A stretch of 64,000 nucleotides of DNA from Arthrobacter antioxidans. Lineage in GTDB: Bacteria; Actinomycetota; Actinomycetes; Actinomycetales; Micrococcaceae. Shown here piece after piece: positions 15,612-23,663 of this stretch. Within the stretch, counting starts at the first letter, position 1, and each line of letters starts with the position of its first letter. The notes under the pieces were generated by a model. That model saw only the letters and a list, made by a program, of their open reading frames with translations, was not told the DNA's origin and searched no databases. The stretch is from positions 1,612,001 through 1,676,000 of the forward strand of contig NZ_CP095501.1 in the NCBI RefSeq assembly GCF_023100725.1, given 5' to 3'. A program made the position numbers and the translations under genes.

Positions 15612-17174
15612 ATGAGAAACCGTTCCCGAACGTCCATCCTGCTGACGCTGTCCCTCGCGGTCACCGGCCTCGGCGTGTCAGCCGGCCCCGCGGGCGCCGC
15701 CCCACCCCCGCCGACGGTGGTTCCGGCACCGGACGGCACGACGCCGATCCCCGCCGTGGAGGGGCCCCTCGCCTCCACCGCCGCGTCCTACCCGTTCGGC
15801 GCCGCCGACCACCAGGAGGTGCCGCAGGACCTGTCGCGGCTCGGCTACGTGGAGGAGGAGTACCTGGTCAGCGGCACCTCGAACGTCTACACGTGGCCCT
15901 CCGCCGGGCCCGCGCAGGTGCGCACCGACGACGCCCCGTACACCACCCGCGTGCTCGTCCGGAAGCCGGCCAAAGGCCAGAAGTTCAGTGGCAACGTGGT
16001 CGTCGAGATGCTCAACCCGAGCAACCTGTTCGACCTCAACATCGGCTGGGCCATGGCGCAGGAGCAGATCGTGGCCAACGGCGACGCCTGGGTGGGAATC
16101 ACCGCCAAACCGATCGCCGTCCAGGCGCTGCAGAACTTCGACCCGGAGCGGTACGCGTCCCTCTCCTTCGCGAACCCGCTGCCGCTGGATGATCCGCGGA
16201 ACTGTGCGACGGTCGCCGCCGATTCGGCCAGGACCACCGAGAACGGGCTGATCTGGGACATCTACTCCCAGGTGGGGGCGTGGCTGAAGAGCAGCGACGC
16301 CGCGAACCCGCTCCGCTACGGGGCGCGGGACTCGCGGGTGGAGCACGCCTACGGCTTCGGGTACTCCCAGACCGGCGGGTACCTCGTCAACTACATCAAC
16401 GGCGTGCACCCGCTCGTCGTCGCCTCGGACGGGGAGCCGGTCTACGACGCCTACATCGTCGCCGTCGCCGGCGGTGCCTTCGCCGGCGCCTACCCGATGA
16501 ACCAGTGCGAGCCGGCGCCCCCGGCCACCGACACGCGCCGCCAGTTCGAGGACGTCGGCGTCCCCATCATGCGGATGATGTCGCAGTCCGACTACCTGCT
16601 CGGCATCGGCTCCCGCCGCGCGGACAGCGACGAGCCGGGCGACCTGTACCGGCACTACGAGATGGCCGGCGCCGGGCACGCGACGCCGGACGAGCTGACG
16701 TACTCGGCGTCCTCCGCGGACATCGTCGCGGCCGAGCGGACCGTTCCGCCGGCGTCGTGCAACGAGGGCCCGCGCAGCAGGTTCCCCAGCTCCATCTTCT
16801 TCAACGCCGCGCTCCGGAACCTCGATCTCTGGGTGCGGGAAGGCGTCGCGCCGCCGCGTGCCGAGCCGATCCTGGTGCGCGACGGCGCGCCCGTGCTGGA
16901 CGCCTACGGCAACGTGCAGGGCGGCCTCCGCTCGCCGTTCCTCGACGCGCCGACCAGCACCTGGTACGGCACGGCGACGGGGGCGTCCTTCTGCTTCATC
17001 GCGGGCTACGAGCGGCCGCTGTCCCAGGACGTGCTCGACGACCTGTACCGCAACCACGGCAGCTACGTGCGGGCGGTCCGGGACAGCGTGCGGACGCTCG
17101 AGGACGAGGGATTCCTGACGCGCTACGACGCCCGCGAGCTGCGGCGCGACGCGGCACGGAGCGACATCCCCTGA
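15612..17174 (+). CDS. secreted alpha/beta hydrolase domain-containing protein
   Basis: A 520-residue exported protein. The N-terminus MRNRSRTSILLTLSLAVTGL continues into GVSAGPAGAAPPPP, a Sec signal peptide with an AxA-type cleavage site near residue 30. The mature part matches the large alpha/beta hydrolase family found as secreted proteins in Actinobacteria (Abhydrolase_10-like). The nucleophile elbow is GYSQTGGYLVNYINGVHP (GxSxxG), and the catalytic His is probably in EMAGAGHATPDE. Two Cys (NQCEPAPP and ASCNEGPR) could form a disulfide. Expected activity is ester or amide hydrolysis outside the cell; substrate unknown. ATG 15612 follows AAGGAG by 5 nt. The end is marked by a bidirectional terminator. 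Confidence 0.85.
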   Translation: MRNRSRTSILLTLSLAVTGLGVSAGPAGAAPPPPTVVPAPDGTTPIPAVEGPLASTAASYPFGAADHQEVPQDLSRLGYVEEEYLVSGTSNVYTWPSAGPAQVRTDDAPYTTRVLVRKPAKGQKFSGNVVVEMLNPSNLFDLNIGWAMAQEQIVANGDAWVGITAKPIAVQALQNFDPERYASLSFANPLPLDDPRNCATVAADSARTTENGLIWDIYSQVGAWLKSSDAANPLRYGARDSRVEHAYGFGYSQTGGYLVNYINGVHPLVVASDGEPVYDAYIVAVAGGAFAGAYPMNQCEPAPPATDTRRQFEDVGVPIMRMMSQSDYLLGIGSRRADSDEPGDLYRHYEMAGAGHATPDELTYSASSADIVAAERTVPPASCNEGPRSRFPSSIFFNAALRNLDLWVREGVAPPRAEPILVRDGAPVLDAYGNVQGGLRSPFLDAPTSTWYGTATGASFCFIAGYERPLSQDVLDDLYRNHGSYVRAVRDSVRTLEDEGFLTRYDARELRRDAARSDIP

Positions 17175-17196
17175 GCGGGGAGCCCGAGCAGGACCT

Positions 17197-17231
17197 GAGC
17201 CCGGCCCCGGTCTCCTACCGGGGCCGGGCTC
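17197..17231. terminator. bidirectional terminator, hydrolase/gatD
   Basis: A perfect 15-bp stem (17197-17211 with 17217-17231) with a 5-nt loop lies 22 bp after the hydrolase stop and covers the stop codon of the convergent gatD gene (17215-17217). Confidence 0.85.
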
Positions 17232-17985
17232 CGGCGTGCTGCCGGGCGAGGTCCGCGAGCGAGTCGTCGACGCCGTCGTCCTCGAACGCGCCGAACTTCC
17301 GCTCGGCGGCGGTGCGCAGGAGATAGTCGGCGATCGCCGGGTTCTTGGGCAGCAGGGACCCGTGGAGGTAGCTCGCGACGATGTTCCGGTAGCGGGCGCC
17401 CTCGTGCTTCTCCCCGGCGTTGTTGCCGGCGCCCTTGATCACGGTCGCGAGGGGCCGCAGCCCGCTGCCGAGGAACGTCTGTCCGCTGTGGTTCTCGTAG
17501 CCGTGGATCTCGCCGAACTCCTCGCTCGTGGCGACCACGTTGCCGATCAGCCGCTCGGAGCCGCCGCGGGTCTCGAGGTCGAGCACCCCGATGCCGGGGA
17601 TCACGGTGCCCTCGTACGTCCGGAAGCTGTTGCCGAAGAGCTGGTACAGCCCGCAGATGAGCAGCATCGGCGTGCCGTCCTCGGCGAGCTCCCGCAACCG
17701 GGGGGCGATGGCCTGGAGGTCCTCCTGGATGACCACCTGGCCGCTGTCCTGGCCCCCGCCGCCGACGATGATGTCGACGTCGTCCGGGAACGGGTCGCCC
17801 GCATTGTGCTCGAGGATCTCGGCGCCGTAGCCGCGCCAGGCCAGGCGCTGCTTCAGCACGAGGACGTTGCCGTAGTCCCCGTAGATGTTCATCTCCCGGG
17901 GGTAGAGCTGCAGGATGCGCAGGGAGCCCTTCTGCGGATCGGCGGGCGCCCCGGTGAGGGCGGCGGCGGATGGGGCGTCACTCAT
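17215..17985 (-). CDS. gatD: lipid II isoglutaminyl synthase glutaminase subunit GatD
   Basis: A 256-residue class I glutamine amidotransferase-like protein (CobB/CobQ type). The nucleophile is C111 in MLLICGLYQLFGN, and the catalytic His is H208 in ASYLHGSLLPKNP. GatD supplies ammonia to MurT, which amidates the D-iGlu of lipid II to D-iGln; this affects peptidoglycan cross-linking and lysozyme resistance. It starts at ATG 17985, overlapping the murT stop by one base, so the two subunits are translationally coupled. The complex acts on the cytosolic face of the membrane. Confidence 0.93.
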   Translation of the reverse strand: MSDAPSAAALTGAPADPQKGSLRILQLYPREMNIYGDYGNVLVLKQRLAWRGYGAEILEHNAGDPFPDDVDIIVGGGGQDSGQVVIQEDLQAIAPRLRELAEDGTPMLLICGLYQLFGNSFRTYEGTVIPGIGVLDLETRGGSERLIGNVVATSEEFGEIHGYENHSGQTFLGSGLRPLATVIKGAGNNAGEKHEGARYRNIVASYLHGSLLPKNPAIADYLLRTAAERKFGAFEDDGVDDSLADLARQHAGARPR

Positions 17986-19256
17986 CAGGAGACCACCTCG
18001 ACCTTCGTGATCTTGGACAGCTCGCGGCGCACTGCGAGCATGGCGGTGTAGGTGCAGAAGATGCGCTTCGGACGGCCCGCGGAGCCACGGATGAACTGCC
18101 GGAGCGCGTCGGTGGTGTCCGGCTCGACGGCACCGACGCGGACGTCGTCGTACTTCAGGCGCAGCGCCATGTCGTAGGCGCGGACCCCGCTGACGACGTC
18201 CACCCCGCCGAGGCCCAGCGAGTCGAAGTCGACGTCCCACAGCCAGGACATGTCGCGTCCGTCGGCGTAGTTGTCGTTGATGGCGATCATCGTCGCGCAG
18301 CCGGCGGGGTCGAAGGACTTCAGGCCCAGGCGGAACCCGCTCGGGTTCTTCACCAGCACCAGCTCCAGGGCCTGACCGTCGACGACGAGGCTCTCGCCCC
18401 GGCCGAACGCCGGTTCGACGGCGGCGAGGGAGGAGAACAGGCGGTCGCCGTCGGCGCTGCCCCCGAGGACCGCGCGGGCCGCCGCGAGGGCCGCCGCCGC
18501 ATTGAAGATGTTGTAGACACCGCGCAGGCGGAGGTCGGTGCGCGTCGTGGTGCCCTCCACCTCGAAGCTCGCCGCATTGCCGTCCACGGACGCGAGGACC
18601 ACGTCGGCGGGCAGGGCCGAGGCGGGTGCGGTGCCCGCGGCGCCGCGCAGTTCGTCGTCGTTCGGGAAGGTGCTCCGGAGGGAGGCGTCGAGGCCGAAGT
18701 AGACGACGTCGGCCGCCGTGATCGACGACGCCAGTCCGGCGACGCGCGGATCCTCGCGGTTCAGCACCACCGTGTCCGTGGTGGCGAGCGCGATGCGCTC
18801 GAGCAGGCGCGTGGTCGCGTCGATCTCCCCGAACCGGTCCAGCTGGTCGCGGAGGACATTCAGCAGCAGGGAGTACCGGGGAGGGACGAGCTTCACGAAG
18901 TGCACGGCGTGGGCCTCGTCCAGTTCCAGGACGGCGACGTCGGCCTGGAGGCGCCCGCGCCAGTCGACCTCACCGAGCAGTGCCGCCGCGACGCCGCGCG
19001 TGAAGTTGCTGCCCGTGCGGTTGGTGAACACCGTCAGGCCCTGGCCCTCGAGCAGTTCCACCACCATCTTGGTGGTGGTCGTCTTGCCGTTCGTGCCGCT
19101 GACGACGACGACGCCGCGGGGGAGGGTGGACAGGGCGCGGCCCATGAAGCCGGGGTCGAGGCGCTCGACCACGAGGCCCGGGAACGCGGAGCCGCCGCCG
19201 CGCAGGCGGGAGGCGAAGCGCGCAGCCTTACCCACGAGGACTGGAAGGGGATTCAT
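17985..19256 (-). CDS. murT: lipid II isoglutaminyl synthase subunit MurT
   Basis: A 423-residue Mur ligase-family protein. The ATP-binding P-loop is GTNGKTT at 54-60, followed by the Mur central domain (RTGSNFTRGVAAALL, AVLELDEAHAVHFV) and a C-terminal domain (DUF1727) ending RIFCTYTAMLAVRREL. It activates the lipid II D-glutamate carboxyl with ATP for amidation by GatD-derived ammonia. Only two Cys occur in the whole protein, so the four-Cys zinc ribbon seen in Staphylococcus and Streptococcus MurT is missing. A -10 box GATAAT ends 8 nt before ATG 19256, suggesting a leaderless mRNA even though GGAGG sits 1 nt before the start, too close to act as a ribosome site. Confidence 0.93.
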   Translation of the reverse strand: MNPLPVLVGKAARFASRLRGGGSAFPGLVVERLDPGFMGRALSTLPRGVVVVSGTNGKTTTTKMVVELLEGQGLTVFTNRTGSNFTRGVAAALLGEVDWRGRLQADVAVLELDEAHAVHFVKLVPPRYSLLLNVLRDQLDRFGEIDATTRLLERIALATTDTVVLNREDPRVAGLASSITAADVVYFGLDASLRSTFPNDDELRGAAGTAPASALPADVVLASVDGNAASFEVEGTTTRTDLRLRGVYNIFNAAAALAAARAVLGGSADGDRLFSSLAAVEPAFGRGESLVVDGQALELVLVKNPSGFRLGLKSFDPAGCATMIAINDNYADGRDMSWLWDVDFDSLGLGGVDVVSGVRAYDMALRLKYDDVRVGAVEPDTTDALRQFIRGSAGRPKRIFCTYTAMLAVRRELSKITKVEVVS

Positions 19257-19264
19257 GCCTCCAA

Positions 19265-19270
19265 ATTATC
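19265..19270 (-). promoter_or_regulatory. -10 element GATAAT of murT-gatD
   Basis: GATAAT on the minus strand ends 8 nt before ATG 19256. No convincing -35 was found. Confidence 0.45.
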
Positions 19271-19346
19271 GCAGGCCCGGACGCCTTCCCGGGACGCGGC
19301 GGGGAGTCGCTCCTCACGCCCCGCCGGGAGCGGGGGCCGGAGAACC

Positions 19347-19352
19347 TAGAAT
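19347..19352 (+). promoter_or_regulatory. -10 element TAGAAT, leaderless start of pdxT
   Basis: TAGAAT is followed by six bases (TGGGGG) and ATG 19359. It lies in the 102-bp divergent gap shared with murT. Confidence 0.6.
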
Positions 19353-19358
19353 TGGGGG

Positions 19359-20087
19359 ATGACCTCCCCGTCCTCCCCGGCTCCCACGCCCCCGTCCGGC
19401 GTCGTGGTCGGCGTCCTCGCCGTCCAGGGCGATGTCCGCGAGCACATCGCGACCATCGAGTCCCTGGGCGGGCGGGCCGTACCCGTCCGGCGGGCCTCGG
19501 AACTGGCCGGGATCGACGGCCTGATCATCCCCGGAGGGGAGTCCACCACGATGGACAAGCTCACCCGGACCTGCGGGCTGGCCGGGCCGCTGCGCGACAG
19601 GATCGGCGACGGGATGCCCGTCTACGGCTCCTGCGCCGGGATGATCATGCTCTCGGACGTCCTCGCGGACCCGTCCACGGACCGCCTCGGCAACCCGCAG
19701 CAGACGCTCGGCGGCCTCGACATGGTGGTGCGGCGCAACGCGTTCGGGCGGCAGCGCGAGTCCTTCGAGGCCGATCTCGCCTTCGGCGGGCTCGCCACCA
19801 CCGGAGGCGTCGGCGGCGCCGATCCGGTGCGGGCCGTGTTCATCCGCGCGCCGTGGGTGGAGAAGGTGGGCGAGGGCGTCGAGGTGCTGGCGCAGGTGCC
19901 CGCGTCGGAGACGCCGCAGCCCGGACCCGCACCGGAGGGTGCCGATGCCGGTGCGGACTTGGAACCGGTCGCTAGAATTGTCGCAGTGCGTTCGGGGAAC
20001 CTGCTGGCCACGAGCTTCCATCCGGAGGTCACGGGGGAGCGGCGGGTCCACGAACTGTTTATTCGGATGATCAGAGGAGAAGCGTAG
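19359..20087 (+). CDS. pdxT: pyridoxal 5'-phosphate synthase glutaminase subunit PdxT
   Basis: A 242-residue class I glutaminase that feeds ammonia to PdxS for PLP synthesis. The nucleophile is C92 in [11 protein letters not shown], and the His-Glu pair is H221/E223 in [16 protein letters not shown] carries the glutamine-binding loop. Compared with the usual length of about 200 residues there is an N-terminal Pro/Ser extension (1-13) and a Pro/Ala/Glu-rich insertion around residues 186-207 before the last strands. It is apparently transcribed from its own leaderless promoter. Its stop codon is 2 bp from yebC, so the two form an operon. Confidence 0.96.
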   Translation: MTSPSSPAPTPPSGVVVGVLAVQGDVREHIATIESLGGRAVPVRRASELAGIDGLIIPGGESTTMDKLTRTCGLAGPLRDRIGDGMPVYGSCAGMIMLSDVLADPSTDRLGNPQQTLGGLDMVVRRNAFGRQRESFEADLAFGGLATTGGVGGADPVRAVFIRAPWVEKVGEGVEVLAQVPASETPQPGPAPEGADAGADLEPVARIVAVRSGNLLATSFHPEVTGERRVHELFIRMIRGEA

Positions 20088-20089
20088 GC

Positions 20090-20848
20090 ATGTCGGGGCA
20101 CTCCAAGTGGGCAACAACCAAGCACAAGAAGGCCGCGATCGACGCCAAGCGCGCGAAGTCCTTCGCCAAGCTGATCAAGAACATCGAGGTCGCGGCGCGG
20201 GCCGGCGGCGCCGACGTCGCCGGTAACCCGGGGCTCGAACTGGCCGTCTCGAAGGCCAAGAAGACCTCCGTCCCCATCGACAACATCAACCGCGCGGTGA
20301 AGCGCGGGGCAGGGCTGCTCGGCGAGGCCGTCGACTACCAGACCATCATGTACGAGGCCCGCGGCCCCCAGGGCTCCGCGCTGCTGATCGAGTGCCTCAC
20401 GGACAACAAGAACCGCGCGGCCTCCGAGGTGCGCCTCGGCATCTCCCGCAACGGCGGCACGGTCGCCGATCCGGGCTCCGTGGCCTACCTGTTCGCACGC
20501 AAGGGCGTCGTCACGCTCCCGAAGAAGGACCTCACCGAGGACGAGCTGCTCCTGTCCGTCCTCGACGCCGGGGCGGACGAGGTCAAGGAATCGGCCGAGA
20601 CGTTCGAGATCGTCTCCGAGCCGCAGGACCTCCGGGCCGTGGTCGCGGCGCTCGACGAGAGCAGCATCGAGTACGAGAACGACGACGTCGAGTTCGTCCC
20701 GTCCATGCAGGTGGACCTGGATGCCGACGGCGCGCGGAAGTTCCTCAAGCTCGTGGACGCCCTGGAGGAGCTCGACGACGTCCAGAACGTCTACTCGAAC
20801 GCCCACCTCCCGGACGAGGTCCTGGCGGAGCTCGAGAACGACGACTGA
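20090..20848 (+). CDS. yebC: YebC/PmpR family regulatory/translation factor
   Basis: A 252-residue YebC/PmpR (TACO1) family protein starting [20 protein letters not shown], the family hallmark. Members have been described as DNA-binding regulators (PmpR) and more recently as factors that relieve ribosome stalling at proline-rich stretches. Domain length and the ending [12 protein letters not shown] are canonical. It lies 2 bp after pdxT and 36 bp before ruvC, the position common across Actinobacteria. GAGGAG upstream serves as the ribosome site. Confidence 0.96.
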   Translation: MSGHSKWATTKHKKAAIDAKRAKSFAKLIKNIEVAARAGGADVAGNPGLELAVSKAKKTSVPIDNINRAVKRGAGLLGEAVDYQTIMYEARGPQGSALLIECLTDNKNRAASEVRLGISRNGGTVADPGSVAYLFARKGVVTLPKKDLTEDELLLSVLDAGADEVKESAETFEIVSEPQDLRAVVAALDESSIEYENDDVEFVPSMQVDLDADGARKFLKLVDALEELDDVQNVYSNAHLPDEVLAELENDD

Positions 20849-20884
20849 CATCGCCCCTCCCGGCCCCGGGCGGCAGGTAGCCCC

Positions 20885-21454
20885 GTGACCTTCCGCGTGA
20901 TGGGCGTCGACCCCGGGCTGACGCGCTGCGGGCTCGCCGTCGTCGACATCGAACCCAACCGGCGCTCCACCCTCGTGGCCGTCGGCGTGGTGGGCACCGA
21001 CGCCGGGCAGAGCCTCGACCAACGGCTCCTGGTCATCTCGGAGGCCGTCGACACCTGGCTGGACCTGCACGAGCCGCAGGCCCTCGCCGTCGAGCGCGTC
21101 TTCAGCGGGACCAACATCAGCACCGTCATGGGCACCGCCCAGGCGTCCGGGGTCGTCATCGTGTCCGCGGCGCGCCGCGGCATCCCGGTGGCACTCCACA
21201 CGCCCACCGAGGTGAAGGCCGCGGTCACGGGCAACGGGCAGGCGGACAAGGTGGCGGTCACGAAGATGGTGACGAAGATCCTACGGCTGGACACGCCGCC
21301 CCGGCCCGCCGACGCCGCCGACGCCCTGGCCCTGGCGATCACCCACGCGTGGCGCCGCGGCGTGGGGACGCAGGGTGCGGCCGCCGCCGGCGGACTGGTG
21401 ACCCCCGCGCAGCGCCTGTGGGCCGAGGCGGAGGCCCGGGCCCGCCGCCGCTGA
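20885..21454 (+). CDS. ruvC: crossover junction endodeoxyribonuclease RuvC
   Basis: A 189-residue Holliday-junction resolvase. Acidic residues of the RNase H-like active site are D9 ([11 protein letters not shown]), E70 ([10 protein letters not shown]) and the pair in [12 protein letters not shown] (143-154). It acts as a dimer that nicks junctions presented by RuvAB. It starts at GTG 20885. In most Actinobacteria ruvA follows directly; here a convergent tetR gene and two further genes intervene, so ruvC is transcriptionally separated from ruvAB. No LexA box was seen upstream of ruvC itself, which probably depends on the pdxT-yebC transcript. Confidence 0.96.
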   Translation: MTFRVMGVDPGLTRCGLAVVDIEPNRRSTLVAVGVVGTDAGQSLDQRLLVISEAVDTWLDLHEPQALAVERVFSGTNISTVMGTAQASGVVIVSAARRGIPVALHTPTEVKAAVTGNGQADKVAVTKMVTKILRLDTPPRPADAADALALAITHAWRRGVGTQGAAAAGGLVTPAQRLWAEAEARARRR

Positions 21455-21481
21455 GCAGGTGACGCCTGTCCCGGCGCCCGC

Positions 21482-22057
21482 TCAGCGCGAGCTGCGGACG
21501 TCCAGGACGGACCGCACACCGGAGAGTGCGTCGCTCACCCGCGCCTCCAGGCTCGGCCCCTCGTCGTCCGCGAGCCAGGCGTGCAGGCACTGCCGGAAGA
21601 GCGCGAACCCGATGGCGGCCAGGACGTCGGACTGCTCCGGGGGGAACCCGCGACCGATGAGGGCCGTCGTCACGTCCTTCTGCCACCGGGCCTGCTTGGC
21701 GAGTTCCCGTCCGGACAGTGCGATGTGCGAGTCGATGACGCGCTGGCGCCGCTTCAGCAGGTCGCGCCGGGACTCCATGGTCGACGCGAGCGTCCCGAGT
21801 GCCTTCCCCATGTGCACGTCCGCGCGGACGGGACCGGTGTCCTCCGCGATGACACCGATGAGCAGCGGCAGGAGCTCGTCGTCATCGGCGAAGAGCACTT
21901 CCTCCTTGTCCGCGAAGTAGCGGAAGAACGTCCGCGGGGTCACCCCGGCCGCGAGCGCGATGTTCTCGACCGTCGACTCGGCGTAGCCGCGGTCGACGAA
22001 CTGGCTGATCGCCGCGTCCACGAGGCGGCGGCGGGAGTCTTCGGGCCATCGGGGCAT
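21482..22057 (-). CDS. TetR/AcrR family transcriptional regulator
   Basis: A 191-residue repressor-like protein. The N-terminal helix-turn-helix is at about residues 25-48 (STVENIALAAGVTPRTFFRY), followed by an all-helical ligand-binding domain. It is divergent from the SDR gene, and a perfect palindrome lies in the 51-bp gap between them, so it most probably represses the SDR operon and itself. The ligand is unknown. Together with the next two genes it forms a cassette inserted between ruvC and ruvA. Confidence 0.92.
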   Translation of the reverse strand: MPRWPEDSRRRLVDAAISQFVDRGYAESTVENIALAAGVTPRTFFRYFADKEEVLFADDDELLPLLIGVIAEDTGPVRADVHMGKALGTLASTMESRRDLLKRRQRVIDSHIALSGRELAKQARWQKDVTTALIGRGFPPEQSDVLAAIGFALFRQCLHAWLADDEGPSLEARVSDALSGVRSVLDVRSSR

Positions 22058-22072
22058 CCCCCGATCCTACCC

Positions 22073-22101
22073 TTGTGTCACTTTGTGACATCGACTATAT
22101 T
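22073..22101 (+). promoter_or_regulatory. promoter of SDR operon (leaderless)
   Basis: TTGTGT (22073-22078), a 17-bp spacer and TATATT (22096-22101) form a near-consensus promoter. The -10 ends 7 nt before ATG 22109, so the mRNA should be leaderless. Confidence 0.65.
22076..22090. promoter_or_regulatory. TetR operator TGTCAC-TTT-GTGACA
   Basis: A perfect 6-3-6 palindrome overlaps the -35 and spacer of the SDR promoter and lies 18 bp from the tetR start codon. A second, wider inverted pair, TTGTGTC (22073-22079) and GACACAA (22111-22117), brackets the -10 and the SDR start codon. Binding here would block transcription of the SDR operon and probably of tetR. Confidence 0.65.
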
Positions 22102-22108
22102 CTCTGCC

Positions 22109-23098
22109 ATGACACAAACTGTCGTCACGTCACCGACGGTCCTGCTGACCGGCTTCACGAGCGGTATCGGTGCACGGATGCTCGAGGAGCTTCTCGAGCA
22201 TCCGTCACGGCCGAGCCTCGTGCTCCTCGCCCGTGGTGCTGCCGACCTGGAGGACGCGCTCGAGCGCGCCCGGGCCACCGGGCTCGTCGCCATGGGTGCT
22301 CTCGCCGATCTCGGCGACCTCGGCTCGGTCCGCACTGCACTCGAGCAGATCCACGCAGCGCAGGAGCGTGGCGCGGTGCGCCCCGTCGACGTCGTGCTCC
22401 TCAACGCCGGCGCACAGTTCACGAGCGGGCGGCGTGCCGGAGCGCAGGGCCACGAGCTGACCTTCGCCGTCAATGTGATCGCGCAGCATCTGCTCCTGCG
22501 CGGGCTGGAACCGCTCCTCGCCGCGGGCGCCCACGCGGTGCTCCTGGGGTCCTCCACCCACCGGGGCAAGAAGGCGAGCTTCAATCTCGTCCCGGACCCG
22601 CAGTGGCGGGATCCCGAGGACCTCGCCCGACCGGAACCCCCGGCCGATGGTCCCGTCCGGTCCGCCGACGAGCGCGGGAAGGGGGGCGTCGCCTACGCCT
22701 CGAGCAAGCTCGCGCTGGTGACCCTCGCACACGACTGGGCGGAGCGGCTCGCCGCGTCCGGGCATCGACTCAACACCTACGACCCCGGGCTGGTCGCCGG
22801 GACCGGGCTCGGCAGGGACATGCCGGCCTCCAGGTACTGGGTCTGGAAGCACGTGATGCCGGCGATGAGTGTCCTCCCGGGAGCCTCGACCCCACGGTCC
22901 ACCGCCCGTCACGCTGTCCGGCTGGCTCTCGGGGACGCCCACGGGGCGCTGAACGGCGGCTACGTGGAGATCGGCCGGGTCACCCGGGCGGAAGCGGCCA
23001 CGTTCGCGGCCGATCGGCGTGAGCGGCTGTGGGCCTGGCTCGAAGGTGCCGTCCGCGACCACCTGCCGACCTATGCCGCGTCCGAGGGGTCCCGATGA
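22109..23098 (+). CDS. SDR family NAD(P)-dependent oxidoreductase
   Basis: A 329-residue short-chain dehydrogenase/reductase. The cofactor motif TGFTSGIG is at 14-21, NAG at 99-101, the catalytic Ser near 148-149 (LLGSSTHRG) and YxxxK at 196-200 (YASSK). Its length and organisation resemble the protochlorophyllide reductase/retinol dehydrogenase-like branch of SDRs. It is predicted to be cytosolic. The ATG at 22109 directly follows the promoter; a longer open frame upstream is antisense to tetR. It overlaps the next membrane-protein gene by 4 bp (ATGA), so they form one operon under the divergent TetR. Substrate unknown. Confidence 0.9.
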   Translation: MTQTVVTSPTVLLTGFTSGIGARMLEELLEHPSRPSLVLLARGAADLEDALERARATGLVAMGALADLGDLGSVRTALEQIHAAQERGAVRPVDVVLLNAGAQFTSGRRAGAQGHELTFAVNVIAQHLLLRGLEPLLAAGAHAVLLGSSTHRGKKASFNLVPDPQWRDPEDLARPEPPADGPVRSADERGKGGVAYASSKLALVTLAHDWAERLAASGHRLNTYDPGLVAGTGLGRDMPASRYWVWKHVMPAMSVLPGASTPRSTARHAVRLALGDAHGALNGGYVEIGRVTRAEAATFAADRRERLWAWLEGAVRDHLPTYAASEGSR

Positions 23099-23460
23099 TC
23101 CTCGTGTCCCTGGGATTGAACGTGCTCGTCCTCGTTCCGGTGACCGTCCTCCTGGCCGGCGAGATGCCCGGGCTCCGTGCGGTGTTCGGGGAGCGGACGC
23201 CGGCCCGGGACATCCTCCTGGCGATCTACGGGGCGATCCTCACCGCCTCGGCCGTCCTCATGGGCGCGGCGCTCGTCCTACCCGATGCACCGTGGCTGAC
23301 CGGAGCGGTGGGGGCCCTGCTGACGGTGCAGGTCTTCTACAAAGGCCTCACCGCCCTCACCGTGCGGAACGGTCTGCGTCACCCTGTCGTCCTCGCCAAC
23401 CTTGCGATCGCCGTCGTGCACGCGGTCACCCTCATCGGGATAGCGGCGGCCTTCCGGTGA
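23095..23460 (+). CDS. small four-helix membrane protein, function unknown
   Basis: A 121-residue hydrophobic protein with about four transmembrane segments: VSLGLNVLVLVPVTVLLAG, ILLAIYGAILTASAVLMGAA, TGAVGALLTVQVFYKGLTAL and VVLANLAIAVVHAVTLIGI. I do not recognise a family with certainty; size and topology resemble small DoxX/DUF-type proteins. It starts 4 bp inside the end of the SDR gene and is therefore co-translated with it and probably under the same TetR control. It may tether the SDR or handle a lipophilic substrate, but that is speculation. Confidence 0.8.
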   Translation: MILVSLGLNVLVLVPVTVLLAGEMPGLRAVFGERTPARDILLAIYGAILTASAVLMGAALVLPDAPWLTGAVGALLTVQVFYKGLTALTVRNGLRHPVVLANLAIAVVHAVTLIGIAAAFR

Positions 23461-23597
23461 TCGCCGGGGCGCGGAGGGTCACCGGCCGGATCATCGCCCA
23501 GGGATGCGGGCAGGCCCGGACCCGAGGCGTCCCGCCCGACGGCGGACCCGGTGTGGCGGCTCGATCGCGGGCCGATTCGCCGGTACCGTAGTGCATT

Positions 23598-23612
23598 AGA
23601 ACGTATGTTCGA
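23598..23612. promoter_or_regulatory. LexA (SOS) box upstream of ruvAB
   Basis: AGAACGTATGTTCGA matches the Gram-positive/actinobacterial SOS box CGAAC-N4-GTTCG with one mismatch in the left half-site (A for C). It lies 51 bp before the ruvA ATG and overlaps a possible -10 (TAGAAC, 23597-23602), so LexA binding should repress ruvAB until DNA damage. Confidence 0.75.
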
Positions 23613-23663
23613 CGCCGGGTGGCAGCCCGGCGGTCCCGCCCGCAAGTGCCCCTGGAGCCCTTC

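Noticed and set aside
17986..18240. Extension of the gatD open frame upstream into murT
   Set aside because: The extra residues are an out-of-frame reading of murT; ATG 17985 overlaps the murT stop in the usual coupled form.
21450..21486. Hairpin between convergent ruvC and tetR
   Set aside because: Only a 7-bp stem with a 23-nt loop; too weak to call a terminator.
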